Positions 51,938-61,876 are shown, counted from the stretch's first letter. The stretch is DNA of 64,000 nucleotides from Halomarina pelagica (GCF_024228315.1 NZ_CP100458.1:17512-81511); one strand, 5' to 3'. The notes: generated by a model from the sequence alone, not told the origin. Translations and numbers: made by a program.

Positions 51938-53964
51938 TGGCTCGGCGTGATCTCGATCAGAAGGCGCTTGAACACTTCTCGGGGCGAGTGGTCCGGAAGG
52001 ACATCGTTCAGGATATAAAATCCGGAGCGAACGTCCCGACGTACGTCCTTGAGTATCTAGTCGGACAGTACTGTGCGACCGACAGTGACGCAGCAATTGA
52101 GGAAGGCGTCGAGACTGTCAAAAACATTCTCAAGAAACACTATGTGAGACCTGACGAAGCAGAATTCGTCAAGTCAGAGGTTCGGGAGCGGGGACGATAT
52201 CGGGTCATCGACAAGGTTTCTGTTCGACTAGACGAGAAGCAGGACGCTTACGTTGGGTCGTTCGTCAACCTGAATCTCAACGATGTAGAGATCAACGAGC
52301 ACCTCGTTAGCAAGCATCCGAAGTTACTGGGTGGCGGCGTTTGGGCGATCATCGACTTAGAGTACATTCCAGAGAACGCCGGTTCCAGCAAGAGCCTGTT
52401 CGGCATTGAGACCTTCAAGCCGATTCAGGTATCGCAGTTGAACCTCGAGGAGATCAAAGAAGGACGTCGTCAGTTTACACGCGACGAATGGCGTGACCTA
52501 CTGCTACACAGCGTCGGCTACGATCCATCCTCATTCAACGAACGCGAGAAGATGTTGTTCCTACTGCGGTGTCTACCTCTTTGCGAAAACAACTACAACT
52601 ACGTCGAACTTGGACCGAGGGGAACCGGGAAAAGCTATCTTTACCGAGAGATCAGTCCACACTCAATCCTTATCTCCGGTGGAAAAACAACGGTCGCTAA
52701 ACTCTTCTTGAACTTGAATACAGGCCAGATTGGCTTGGTCGGTCGGTGGGACGTCGTTGCATTCGACGAGGTCGGCGGCCTCCGGTTTACCGATGCAGAA
52801 GCAGTTCAGATGCTCAAGGACTACATGGAATCGGGGAGCTTCTCACGCGGGACTGAAGAGTTGACCGCCCAGGCGTCGATGGTCTACATTGGCAACATAG
52901 ACCTCGATATCGAAGGTGTCCTCAAGAGCTCACACCTGTTCAAACCGTTCCCGGACGAAATGCAGGATCTTGCCCTCATCGACCGTTTCCATTACTACCT
53001 TCCAGGGTGGGAAGTGCCCAAGATGCGATCCGAATTCTTCGACGATCAGTTCGGCTTTATCGTCGACTACTTCTCCGAATTCATGCGCGAGCTTCGGAAG
53101 GATTCGTATTCTGATGCAATCAACCAGCATTTCGCTCTCGGAGATCATCTCAATCAACGCGATGAGAAAGCGGTACGCAAGACGGTCTCTGGGTTCCTGA
53201 AAATGCTTCACCCCCACGGGGAATACACCAAGGAAGAACTGCGTGAGTATCTTGAATTCGCGATAGAAGGCCGCCGTCGTGTCAAAGAGCAACTGAAGCG
53301 AATCGGGGGAATGGAATATCGTGCGGTCAATTTCTCCTACATCGATTTAGAGACTCGCGAAGAGGTATTCGTCACTGTCCCAGAAGAAGCGGAAGAGACA
53401 CTCATTCCCCAGGGAACCCAACAGCCCGGCACGATCTATACAATCGGAGAATCCGAATCACGGAATGCCGTCTTCCGAATCGAGACACAAACTCTCCCAG
53501 GGAAGGGCAAAAAGAGCATCTCCGGAACCCCTGGGTCGGAGATGAAAGAAGAGTTCCAGACGGCGTACGACTACCTTCAAGCCAATATGCGGCAGTTGTC
53601 TAAAGATGAATCACTGGACGACCATGACGTGAAAATCCAAGTGATAAACCCCTCAGATGCCACTCAGGGAGCCGAAACGAGTGTTGGGTTCCTAGTTGGA
53701 ACAATTTCCAGCATTCTCGAACGACCAGTTCGACCAGGACTTGTTGTTCTCGGAAGTATGAGTCTCATGGGAGGACTGGTGAACGTTGGATCGCTGGTAG
53801 ACAAGTTGCAGCTGGCGGTCGACTCCGGTGCCTCAACAGTACTGCTGCCTGCAAAGAACAAAGGGGACTTCGCGAAGATTCCCGACGAGATCCTCGACGA
53901 ACTTGAATTAGTGTTCTACACTGATCCGATCGAAGCAGCTAGCAAAGCGATGCAGCTGGAGTGA
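51937..53964 (+). CDS. brxL: BREX Lon-like AAA+ protein BrxL
   Basis: The 675-residue protein has an AAA+ module with P-loop GPRGTGKSYLYRE (about residues 226-238) and Walker B VVAFDEVGG (about 271-279). A C-terminal Lon protease-like domain follows (about 505-670), with VGSLVDKLQLAVDSGASTVLLP matching the catalytic-lysine strand of Lon; the serine motif is altered (QGAETSVGF). BrxL marks type 1 BREX and forms DNA-binding rings. It follows pglZ with a 1-nt overlap. Confidence 0.92.
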   Translation: MARRDLDQKALEHFSGRVVRKDIVQDIKSGANVPTYVLEYLVGQYCATDSDAAIEEGVETVKNILKKHYVRPDEAEFVKSEVRERGRYRVIDKVSVRLDEKQDAYVGSFVNLNLNDVEINEHLVSKHPKLLGGGVWAIIDLEYIPENAGSSKSLFGIETFKPIQVSQLNLEEIKEGRRQFTRDEWRDLLLHSVGYDPSSFNEREKMLFLLRCLPLCENNYNYVELGPRGTGKSYLYREISPHSILISGGKTTVAKLFLNLNTGQIGLVGRWDVVAFDEVGGLRFTDAEAVQMLKDYMESGSFSRGTEELTAQASMVYIGNIDLDIEGVLKSSHLFKPFPDEMQDLALIDRFHYYLPGWEVPKMRSEFFDDQFGFIVDYFSEFMRELRKDSYSDAINQHFALGDHLNQRDEKAVRKTVSGFLKMLHPHGEYTKEELREYLEFAIEGRRRVKEQLKRIGGMEYRAVNFSYIDLETREEVFVTVPEEAEETLIPQGTQQPGTIYTIGESESRNAVFRIETQTLPGKGKKSISGTPGSEMKEEFQTAYDYLQANMRQLSKDESLDDHDVKIQVINPSDATQGAETSVGFLVGTISSILERPVRPGLVVLGSMSLMGGLVNVGSLVDKLQLAVDSGASTVLLPAKNKGDFAKIPDEILDELELVFYTDPIEAASKAMQLE

Positions 53965-54028
53965 GGTAGTAATATGATATGGTTCCGATAATTCCGATGC
54001 CGTCGAGACGCGCCGAGGCTATTATTGC

Positions 54029-56890
54029 TCAGCTCACAGTCGAACTTGGGTCATTCATCACCTCTTTCGTTAGATCGACTAAGTCTGCTTTCGACATCGG
54101 GTCAATGTCTACGCGGTTGCCTTCGGCAGTATAGAAGATCCCGGCAGTCACGTCTCGATCAGAGAACCACTCACGTAAGACGTGATAGTATACGCTGAGT
54201 TGCTTCCGATACTCATCCTCGGCGTGCCGCCCGAGGTCGGTCTTGAAGTCGATGATCTCGACGGTATCGGGGCGAATGTGAACGAGGTCAACGATACCAG
54301 AGATGGTAACCTGCTCGCCGTCGACAGTGAGCGGCAGATACGCATCCTCCTCGATTCGCAACTCACCATCGAGCGAGTCCAGGAATGTCTTGATGTGACG
54401 CTCGTCGTCGTTCGCAGGTTCGACATTCCCCTCCAGCACGTACCGCTCAGCGAACTCGTGGGTTTGCGTTCCGAACGCGATCCCTCTCCCATCGTCGACG
54501 TCCTCGAACACATCGTCGCGCATGAGCGTGTGTGGTGAGTGTCCGACTGGGCCGTCCGGCGTCGGCACAGCAATCTGCAAGTGCGCCTGCGTCGTTTCGC
54601 TGACGTCGTCCTCCTGAACGTCAGGCTCCAGTTCTTCGAGGTCGACCGGGAGCTCTTCGACGAACGTGTTCGGGCTCTCGCCTGCAGCGAACACGAGGTG
54701 GCTCTCAGCCCGCGTCATTGCGACGTAGAGCAAGCGTCGTTCCTCATCGTAGCCACGCGGCAGGCACTTCCGAAGGACGTCGGTCTGCCAGTTGTCGTGA
54801 ATGTGGGGATACCCGTGGTCGTCGGCGTAGAGCTTCCGTTGGCATAGCCCGATCGGATCGTCGAACGTGATCGCGTTACTGTTCCCGCCCGACGGTGGGA
54901 AGCGATGGGAGTTCATGTTCGCGAGCACAACAATAGGGTGTTCGAGACCCTTTGCCGCGTGAATAGTCTGGACCGTTACCGAGTTCATGCCGGCGCTCGC
55001 GTGAACCTCGTGAGTGCTCCCGTCCTCGATGCCGCGCTCGATGAATCGGATGAGGTCACCTCGTGTCAACGTCGTCGCGCTGTGGACAGACTGTATCGTC
55101 GTCAGCAGCACGTCGGCATACGCCCCGTCGTAGTCGTACTGGGAGAACACTCGCTGGGCGACCCCACCGACCGTCTCCAGTGACGCGAGCTCCGACTTGA
55201 ACGCCTGCATATTGTCGGGGTACTCTGCGCTATCGAGGACGTGTTTGACCTCGTCGAGCGTGTAGCCAGCTTCCTCGAGGACGACGGCCCACCCTCGCTC
55301 TGCGTCGGATTCGAGAATTCGCAGCCACGCCAGCAGAAGCTTCGCCGGGTCAGACCGGAATAACTCGATGCCGCCCTCGTACGCCATCGGCAACCCGTAC
55401 TCCTCGGCAACAGAGAGGAGTTCTCGGCCGAAATCACGAGTCCGTGTAAGGACGGCGATATCACCGTACTCCGGGAGACGAAGTTCATCGTCCTCTTCGA
55501 CCTGGTACGCTTCGTTCCCGACGATCTCCTGAATCTTGGTCAGAACGGCTTCGTGTTCGTCTTCGTGTCGAATCGCCTCGATATGAGAGTTCTCGTGCGC
55601 GGCGTTCGATGAGAGCGACACAATTCTATCTCGGACGGCCGCCGCGTCGACGTTGTCCTTGCTCGCAGCTGGTGTCACCAAGCTGTGCTCGGAGAAGTCG
55701 AGAATGGCCTGCGTCGACCGGTAGTTCTCGACGAGTTCGATATCGATGATCGGGCGTGTCGCCCACGACACTCGCTCGTGGTCTTCGTTCAATTCCTCCA
55801 CAAACCGATTCAGTCGGGACTCGAACTCGGTGATGTTCTCGACGGCGGCGTACTGGAACGAGTAGATGCTCTGTTTCCAGTCGCCAACGACACAGACGTT
55901 GTTCGTGTCCGCGAGCAGGAGGGCGAGTTTGAACTGTATCTCACTGGAGTCCTGAAACTCGTCGATCATCACGTACTCGAACGTGACGTCGTCGCGGAGT
56001 CGGTGGTCGTCACAAAGCAGGACGAACGCGAACAGCTGGAGAAAGCCGAAGTTGAGATAGTTCCGACTGAGCGCGAACTCCAGATACTCGTGGTAGACGT
56101 CGTGGGCGAAATTCTTGAGGTCCTCTCGCTGTTCGTCAAACACTAGTCGTGCGACGCCAGCGGGAACCTGCTTCTCCCCCCATCCGCCACGAATTTCGTC
56201 TTCCTCGGGTGCGTCTGGGAGATAGCACTTGTCGTTCCCGTAACCCCCGAGTTTCGAGCGAAGTTTGGACTGCTTGTTCCCGTTGTTTCGGGGCTGATTC
56301 AGCTCATTGAAGATTTCACGGAACGCCTCGAAGTCACCGTCCAGATACCGCTCGCCGTTCCGGTACCAGCCATCAGCTGTCGGGAAGACACCCTTCGCCG
56401 CAAGCTGATTGATCAAGCCGAGGAGTTCGACTGGTTCCTCGACGGCGCGGAAGAAGTCGTCGTACTCGGGGTGGTCGTCGCTGAATCGACGGATGAACTC
56501 GTGGAACTGCGCCTTCTCGACGTTCTCGTCTTCGAGAATGCGTGTCGACCCAGTAATGCGGTCGTCGATGCCGAGGAGCGTCGGTGCCTCGAAGCCATGT
56601 TCCATGAGGATATCATGACAGAGGCTGTGGAATGTCTGAATCGGTGCATCCGAGAGTTCACGCATCCCGTAGTCACAGTGGGCGACGATTCGATCCTTCA
56701 TCTCCGTCGCCGCGTTGTTGGTGAACGTCACGAGGAGGACGTCCTCCGGCTCAATGTCGTCTTGGTCGACGATCGCTGCATATCGACGAGTGACAGTGAA
56801 CGTCTTTCCAGTCCCCGCACCAGCGTCAACGACGTGAATGCCGTCGGTGCTGTCGATGAGATCCTGTTGCTGGTCGTTGGGCGACGTCAT
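54029..56890 (-). CDS. UvrD/AddA-like helicase with C-terminal RecB nuclease
   Basis: The 953-residue SF1A helicase has Walker A DAGAGTGKT (residues 22-30), motif II VMIDEFQDSS (about 302-311), a HAAKGLEHPIVVL motif V region (about 645), and motif VI RRLLYVAMTRAES (about 716-728). The C-terminus has a RecB-type nuclease core: GIVDLVHIRPDTVEIIDFKTD then QLSVYYHVL (about 875-920). This is the AddA plan, shorter than usual AddA (about 1200 residues). It is coupled to the AddB-like gene (ATGA overlap) and convergent with brxL across 64 bp. It should process DNA ends with its partner, for repair or for degrading cut phage DNA. Confidence 0.88.
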   Translation of the reverse strand: MTSPNDQQQDLIDSTDGIHVVDAGAGTGKTFTVTRRYAAIVDQDDIEPEDVLLVTFTNNAATEMKDRIVAHCDYGMRELSDAPIQTFHSLCHDILMEHGFEAPTLLGIDDRITGSTRILEDENVEKAQFHEFIRRFSDDHPEYDDFFRAVEEPVELLGLINQLAAKGVFPTADGWYRNGERYLDGDFEAFREIFNELNQPRNNGNKQSKLRSKLGGYGNDKCYLPDAPEEDEIRGGWGEKQVPAGVARLVFDEQREDLKNFAHDVYHEYLEFALSRNYLNFGFLQLFAFVLLCDDHRLRDDVTFEYVMIDEFQDSSEIQFKLALLLADTNNVCVVGDWKQSIYSFQYAAVENITEFESRLNRFVEELNEDHERVSWATRPIIDIELVENYRSTQAILDFSEHSLVTPAASKDNVDAAAVRDRIVSLSSNAAHENSHIEAIRHEDEHEAVLTKIQEIVGNEAYQVEEDDELRLPEYGDIAVLTRTRDFGRELLSVAEEYGLPMAYEGGIELFRSDPAKLLLAWLRILESDAERGWAVVLEEAGYTLDEVKHVLDSAEYPDNMQAFKSELASLETVGGVAQRVFSQYDYDGAYADVLLTTIQSVHSATTLTRGDLIRFIERGIEDGSTHEVHASAGMNSVTVQTIHAAKGLEHPIVVLANMNSHRFPPSGGNSNAITFDDPIGLCQRKLYADDHGYPHIHDNWQTDVLRKCLPRGYDEERRLLYVAMTRAESHLVFAAGESPNTFVEELPVDLEELEPDVQEDDVSETTQAHLQIAVPTPDGPVGHSPHTLMRDDVFEDVDDGRGIAFGTQTHEFAERYVLEGNVEPANDDERHIKTFLDSLDGELRIEEDAYLPLTVDGEQVTISGIVDLVHIRPDTVEIIDFKTDLGRHAEDEYRKQLSVYYHVLREWFSDRDVTAGIFYTAEGNRVDIDPMSKADLVDLTKEVMNDPSSTVS

Positions 56891-59475
56891 CGGGTTTCAC
56901 CCTCTAGGATGCAATCGCGGTTATTGACGTAGCGATAATTCGGGTCACCACCGAGTCCCTGGACCGGGAAGCGTTCCTCACCAGCACGGCGGGCATTCAA
57001 TTCGTCGAGTCGCTCCCGAATGAACTGCTCAAAAGCGTCCACATCGTCGGAGAAGTAGTTCTGGTTTCGGATCCGAAGCAAGTGCCTGAGTGCCTGCTTA
57101 CAGCCCTTTGTGACGTATTTGTAGTTCCCGACCTCGGCCTTCATTCGCTCGGTCAGGCACTGACCGAATTCAGAGTCGATGAGCTCGTCGCTGTCACGCG
57201 TCGACGGGAACTCGTACGCATCGAAGACTACTCGATATACCTCATACTCCGTCTTTGAGAACGTCTTGTTACAGTCGTTTGCGGCCTCCTCCTGCAGTTC
57301 AGTGAAAACGGCTGGTCTCGCGATGTACTCCTCATAGGTGAGTGGATAGTATGTCACCGTTGTGAGACAGTCGTCGAGCGAACCCTCACCAGTCACAACG
57401 TCATCAATCGTTTCGAGGAAGTGGAAGAACGCAAATCGCAGCTCCTCATTCGGCTGCTCGGTACGCTGGTGAGCGAGATATAGCAGTGCCTGGAAGTTTG
57501 GCTTGTCACTCGGCGGATCAAGCGCGGAGTGCTTGACAATCGAGTAAGCCGATTTCTTCGTCCCACTTTTGTAATCGAGGAGGTGTGTCGGGTCATGAAC
57601 GAGGTCAATCTTCCCTTTCAGGCCGAGATCAGTGTTCTCGAACCAGCGTTCCGTGTGTGAAGCGTCTATGGGGTGGTCGTAGTACGCAGCGAAGAAATTC
57701 TGACCCCAGCCACCACTCGTCGCCAGCAACTCATCACCGCGAGGGGGGTTGGTATCTAAAAATTCGACGATCGTCTGCAGACCGATACGGTACTTGGTAT
57801 GTCGAACCTCGCGGTCGACGTTCCGAAGGAACGGATCAACCTCGTCGAGAATCACCGTCGCAATCTCATCGAGTGCTTCGTCCTCGATAACGTCTGGATG
57901 GGCCACGTAGAACTCCGCGAAATCGTGGAACAAATTGCCTTCTCTGAAGTAGTCCTTGTCCGGATTATCAACGAGGCGACTGAAGAAGTGATCTCGAGGT
58001 GAGTTGACGTACGTATTCAGACTTGACTGACTGAGCGCAGCGACTTCCTCGGGAGTAATGTCGAGTGATTCCTTCTCGAAACCGTCCTGTGTCGGTCGGA
58101 ACGTTCGGGAGTGGTGTATTGAGTCGAGCTCGCTGAAGTGCTCAAACTCCTCATCAAACAGCTCCTCGAAGTAGAGACACGGTGTGACAGGCGTCCCACC
58201 GGCAGTATTCTGTACGAGGTAATACTGGTCGACACCACTCTGAAGCATGAGCTGGAACTGGCGGATGTTGCGTTCGAATTCCTGATCCTGGTCAACCCAC
58301 GGTCTACGTGGCGATGAGTGCGTCCACCCTTCATCGAGACCGAGATAAAACACGACGGGGCGGTCGACGTGCGCAGCTGACTTCGCGTCTGCTAATAGGA
58401 CACCTTCGTTTTCGCGATCAATTGGAACTTCGTACGACTGCAGATAGAACTCGAGACGATCAACCGCGACTTCAGAGACTACGTCGTTTAGGATGCCAAG
58501 CGTTTCGAGTTCGTCTCGGAGGGCGTCGAGAGCGGAATCCGTGACTGCTTCGTAGGCCTCGATAGCACCCGCAAAAGTGTCATCGCTGACCTCCTCACGG
58601 AATTCGAGGAGCCAATCGACTTCTGGTCGATCAAGGTCGTAGAGACGCTTCTCATCGTGCTCGATGTTGATAGACATCCCCAGTTGGGTGAGCAGAGGTC
58701 GGACATCCCCAACGCGCGTGTCCTGTCCAGCGTGGACGCTCCGAAGGAGTTGCAGAAACGCACGGTGGTGAGTATCGTCGTTGAATCCTGGACCACCGTA
58801 GTATGGAATATCGGCTGCTTCGAGTGCCGATTCGATAAGTGAGGAATATTGGCTGGCGCCATCGAGAACGACACCGACATCATCGGCGTTTTCCTGTGTG
58901 ACCGTATCGAGTACGACGTCGACGATCGCAGCAGGTGAATCTAGAATTCGGAACGGTGAATGATCAAACGGTTCGTCTGTGAACGGATCGATTGTCTCGT
59001 ACTCAGATGGAAGGACCGAACGTTCGAGGGCGGTGAATTGCTTGATACCGACGACTGCAACTGATGTGCCGTCGTCGACGGAATACTCGGTGAGACGGCG
59101 AGACGTCGTGTCCATCTCAGCGACGCAGTCAACGGCAGTGTGCGTCGCGTCGGTCGCGAACCGTTCGTACTCAAGGATGGCGTCGGCAGTCGCCTGGTAC
59201 TCCCAGCACTGGAGGAGATTCCCAACCGCGTAAGCGGCTTCCTTCCAGGCGAGGTCCGTTGTCTGGATTAGCTCGAGAAATGCGAGTCGGTCTTCTGCTT
59301 GCTCTCGGCGTCGAGCAGCGAGACGCCGAGGAGTGATCGCGAATGGCCCGAAATGTGGTTTGTCGAGACGTTGATTTAGTGCACTCGCCATCGGCGCATC
59401 GGGCACGAGCACAAGGTCGAAATCCTTGCATTCCTGATAAAGAGAGTCAATTGATTTCGCTCGTGTAATCGGCAC
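56887..59475 (-). CDS. AddB-like protein with PD-(D/E)xK nuclease
   Basis: The 862-residue protein has a degenerate helicase-like N-terminal part without a Walker A motif (RecC/AddB-like) and a C-terminal RecB-type nuclease: SLNTYVNSPRDHFFSRLV (about residues 490-507), GKIDLVHDPTHLLDYKSG (about 620-637), and FQALLYLAHQ (about 660-669). AddB usually has four Cys binding an iron-sulfur cluster around its nuclease; here the CP-F segment is NSP-D-HFF, so the cluster is probably missing. It is the first gene of the minus-strand pair. An inverted repeat at 59662-59707 lies upstream. Confidence 0.82.
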   Translation of the reverse strand: MPITRAKSIDSLYQECKDFDLVLVPDAPMASALNQRLDKPHFGPFAITPRRLAARRREQAEDRLAFLELIQTTDLAWKEAAYAVGNLLQCWEYQATADAILEYERFATDATHTAVDCVAEMDTTSRRLTEYSVDDGTSVAVVGIKQFTALERSVLPSEYETIDPFTDEPFDHSPFRILDSPAAIVDVVLDTVTQENADDVGVVLDGASQYSSLIESALEAADIPYYGGPGFNDDTHHRAFLQLLRSVHAGQDTRVGDVRPLLTQLGMSINIEHDEKRLYDLDRPEVDWLLEFREEVSDDTFAGAIEAYEAVTDSALDALRDELETLGILNDVVSEVAVDRLEFYLQSYEVPIDRENEGVLLADAKSAAHVDRPVVFYLGLDEGWTHSSPRRPWVDQDQEFERNIRQFQLMLQSGVDQYYLVQNTAGGTPVTPCLYFEELFDEEFEHFSELDSIHHSRTFRPTQDGFEKESLDITPEEVAALSQSSLNTYVNSPRDHFFSRLVDNPDKDYFREGNLFHDFAEFYVAHPDVIEDEALDEIATVILDEVDPFLRNVDREVRHTKYRIGLQTIVEFLDTNPPRGDELLATSGGWGQNFFAAYYDHPIDASHTERWFENTDLGLKGKIDLVHDPTHLLDYKSGTKKSAYSIVKHSALDPPSDKPNFQALLYLAHQRTEQPNEELRFAFFHFLETIDDVVTGEGSLDDCLTTVTYYPLTYEEYIARPAVFTELQEEAANDCNKTFSKTEYEVYRVVFDAYEFPSTRDSDELIDSEFGQCLTERMKAEVGNYKYVTKGCKQALRHLLRIRNQNYFSDDVDAFEQFIRERLDELNARRAGEERFPVQGLGGDPNYRYVNNRDCILEGETR

Positions 59476-59661
59476 GGACTATCGCACTCAGGAGAGTTTC
59501 AAAAATGTGTCGCTGGAATGAACGCAATCTCGAATTTGATAAAGTGGTGAAACGGCAGTTAGAGTAAAGAGATTGGGTGAATACGAAGACGACACTGATT
59601 GTTGCTATGGCTTCCCAACTGCTAATATTCAGACGAATGGCATGCCCTCGCAACAAAGGAA

Positions 59662-59707
59662 TCTTACCAAACAGCCGGTCCACATCAATCGCTAATGTTT
59701 GGTAAGA
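59662..59707. repeat. 46-bp inverted repeat, copy 1
   Basis: TCTTACCAAACA (59662-59673) and TGTTTGGTAAGA (59696-59707) with a 22-bp spacer. The same arms with the same 22-bp spacer recur at 61938-61983 on the other side of orc1/cdc6. It lies in the 415-bp gene-free gap upstream of the AddB-like gene; the rest of that gap holds two ORB-like repeats. Confidence 0.75.
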
Positions 59708-59770
59708 GCCACCAGTCACACCTTCACTGAACGTCAAACCGATATCATAGAGGAATGTCTAGAGCAACCC

Positions 59771-59828
59771 CTCCACCATTTCCTAAGCTCTCGGTTTTCG
59801 TTGAGACCCCCTCCGGCGTTTCCGGAGC
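59771..59828. repeat. Two ORB-like repeats downstream of orc1/cdc6
   Basis: CTCCACCATTTCCTAAGC (59771-59788) and CTCCGGCGTTTCCGGAGC (59811-59828) match the origin repeat consensus CTCCACCGTTTCCGAAGC at most positions. They may be outlying initiator-binding sites. Confidence 0.6.
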
Positions 59829-59890
59829 TTTACGCTACACCAGAGACTACTCTAACTGCGGTTATAAAGCAACTTCGCTAGAAACGCTGT

Positions 59891-61147
59891 TCAATAGTCG
59901 GAGATATCGGATTGGAGCAGATTATTGTCATCTGCGGTTGATTGGATGATGTTCGCGACATCTTCGAAGCGATGTGTGGAGAGGAGGACATCAAGAACAG
60001 CTTTCAGCGGAACGTCCAACTCGTACTCGTGGTAGCGGCCAGCCGAGAGTCCCTCGTTGCGTTCATAGACGCTGATGAGACCGAGCATATTCATATCGGA
60101 GAGATGGTCACGGACACGGCGTTCACTCACGCTATCGGCATCGAGCCGGTCACAGATTTTCACATAGCGTTGGTAGAGATCACGGGATCGAACGGGAACC
60201 TCGTCGAGTGCCTGGTGGTAGGCGAGCGCACAGAGCACGGCGTGTCCCTGCGTCGTGAGTTCCTGCATCCCTTCGTAGAGCTGGTTTTTTTCGAGTTCCT
60301 CCTGCGCATCACGGACGTGATCCTCAGTCACGGTGTCGGCGTCTTCTGCTTGAGCGAGTTCGCCGGCCTCTCGAAGCAACCGAATCGCCTGTCGAGCTGA
60401 TCCCGTATCTTGGGCGGCGAATGCGGCACACAACGGTACCACATCGTCGTTGAGAACGTCGTCGTAGAACGCCTTCCCGGCACGTGGCCGCAGAATCGAT
60501 CGGAGCTGATTTGCGTCGTATGGCGGGTAGAGAATCTCCTTCTCAGCTAGCGTGTCTTTGACTTTCGGCGAGAGGTTATCCCTGAACTGGAAGTCGTTGC
60601 TGATGCCAATAATAACCGGTCGGGCGTCCTCGACGTAGCCGTTCGAACGCGCTCGTGGGAGTCCGTATAGGATTTCGTCCGAATGACCGATATTGTCGAT
60701 CTCGTCGAGGACAACAATCACAGTTCCCCCCAGTGCATCGAGTTCCTCATACAGCAAATCGAATACTCGTTGCTGTGAGTAGCCTGTCGTACTGATTCGG
60801 TCTTTGTCCTGATTCACGCGGAGTTCGTTAACGAGCGCGACAGCAACCTGGTAGGAGGACGAGAGATTCTCGCAGCTGACCCAGACCGTCGAGAGCTGAA
60901 CATCGTCGTATTCAGCGGCGTCGTTCTCCAGATGCGACAGCATAAACTTCGTCGCGACGGTCTTCCCCGTCCCTGTTTTCCCGTACAGGAAGATGTTCGA
61001 CGTCGGTCGGTTATCGATGACCGGCTGTAACGCACGCTGGTACTTCTCGAGTTCCTCGTCTCGTTCGCGTATATCCTCGGGTTCATACGAGTCGTCAAGC
61101 GGTTCGGCGTCCGCGAACACCTGACGGTCCCGTTGAAACATCCCCAT
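59891..61147 (-). CDS. orc1/cdc6: Orc1/Cdc6 replication initiator
   Basis: The 418-residue AAA+ protein has Walker A YGKTGTGKTVA (about residues 50-60), Walker B VIVVLDEIDNIG (about 138-149), a sensor-2 region with GSARQAIRLLREAGELA, and a C-terminal winged helix (about 320-415, with RRVRDHLSDMNMLGLI). It binds the ORB repeats next to it and opens the origin. ATG 61147 is chosen because a TATA-like TTTTATGAT lies about 30 nt upstream; a GTG five codons earlier is possible. It is divergent from the DUF6788 gene across the origin. Confidence 0.93.
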   Translation of the reverse strand: MGMFQRDRQVFADAEPLDDSYEPEDIRERDEELEKYQRALQPVIDNRPTSNIFLYGKTGTGKTVATKFMLSHLENDAAEYDDVQLSTVWVSCENLSSSYQVAVALVNELRVNQDKDRISTTGYSQQRVFDLLYEELDALGGTVIVVLDEIDNIGHSDEILYGLPRARSNGYVEDARPVIIGISNDFQFRDNLSPKVKDTLAEKEILYPPYDANQLRSILRPRAGKAFYDDVLNDDVVPLCAAFAAQDTGSARQAIRLLREAGELAQAEDADTVTEDHVRDAQEELEKNQLYEGMQELTTQGHAVLCALAYHQALDEVPVRSRDLYQRYVKICDRLDADSVSERRVRDHLSDMNMLGLISVYERNEGLSAGRYHEYELDVPLKAVLDVLLSTHRFEDVANIIQSTADDNNLLQSDISDY

Positions 61148-61179
61148 GAGAGACGACCTCACGCCACGTTATCATAAAA

Positions 61180-61876
61180 CCACCGCTTCCTAAGTTTCCC
61201 GAGCGTCCGAAGCTTCGAGTTTTATAAATAGAATAGCCACCACCGTTTCCGAAGCACTGATTCTTTATATAACCCTCTCACTCCACTGTTTCCGAAGCTA
61301 CTCCTCAAACACCTCCCCCACTCTCCAAAAAGGAGTCTAGACTAAACAAAAGAATTAAGACAGCTACACAGTAACCATAACCGCAATAGCGCAGAAACAA
61401 TATGTTGGATAGGAATTAAGTCTAGGTTAGAAGGGCAAAATAGACGAGGTTTATCTCGATCCCCGGAAAATCACGCCTGTTCTCTCATACCCTCTCTCCT
61501 TCGCGAGGGAAAAGCTTCGGAAATGGTGGAGTGAGGGTCTCCGTGATCTCTACCCAACGATAGCTCCGGAAACGGTGGAGGGTCGACCTTTGGTTTATCG
61601 TCTTCTTTGTCCGTGACGCACATCGTACGTGTCACACCATCTTCGTGCTCTATACCGGCTTATCTGGAGACCCGGCCAGTTCTCTTCCGACCATATCAAT
61701 TTGCCTTTCGGGGAAGCTTCGGAACTAGTGGAGTGGTATTCGACCTCCTGTTGAGAGCTTCGGAAACAGTGGGGTGTCTTTTTGGCGTGAGAACCGCAAA
61801 TTCCGATGCAGTCCTATTCCCGTGTATTCGGCGTCTATGAGCGTTCAAGCCTGCGTTTGCTTCGGAAACGGTGGAG
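61180..61876. other. Replication origin with opposed ORB-like repeats
   Basis: Copies related to CTCCACCGTTTCCGAAGC occur near orc1/cdc6 at about 61180-61195 (degenerate), 61240-61255 and 61281-61298. Copies in the opposite orientation, consensus GCTTCGGAAACGGTGGAG, lie at 61514-61531, 61563-61580, 61716-61733, 61757-61774 and 61859-61876. Between the two groups is an A+T-rich stretch (about 61310-61440) that would serve as the unwinding element. Opposed ORBs flanking an A+T-rich core beside orc1/cdc6 is the standard haloarchaeal origin layout. The rest of 61163-61985 has no gene. Confidence 0.85.

Noticed and set aside
59476..59661. Small minus-strand gene upstream of the AddB-like gene
   Set aside because: The frame reading into this gap has no motif, and the sequence more likely holds the AddAB-like promoter.
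61180..61876. CRISPR-like repeats near the origin
   Set aside because: Short 18-bp repeats in two opposed orientations beside orc1/cdc6 fit ORBs far better.
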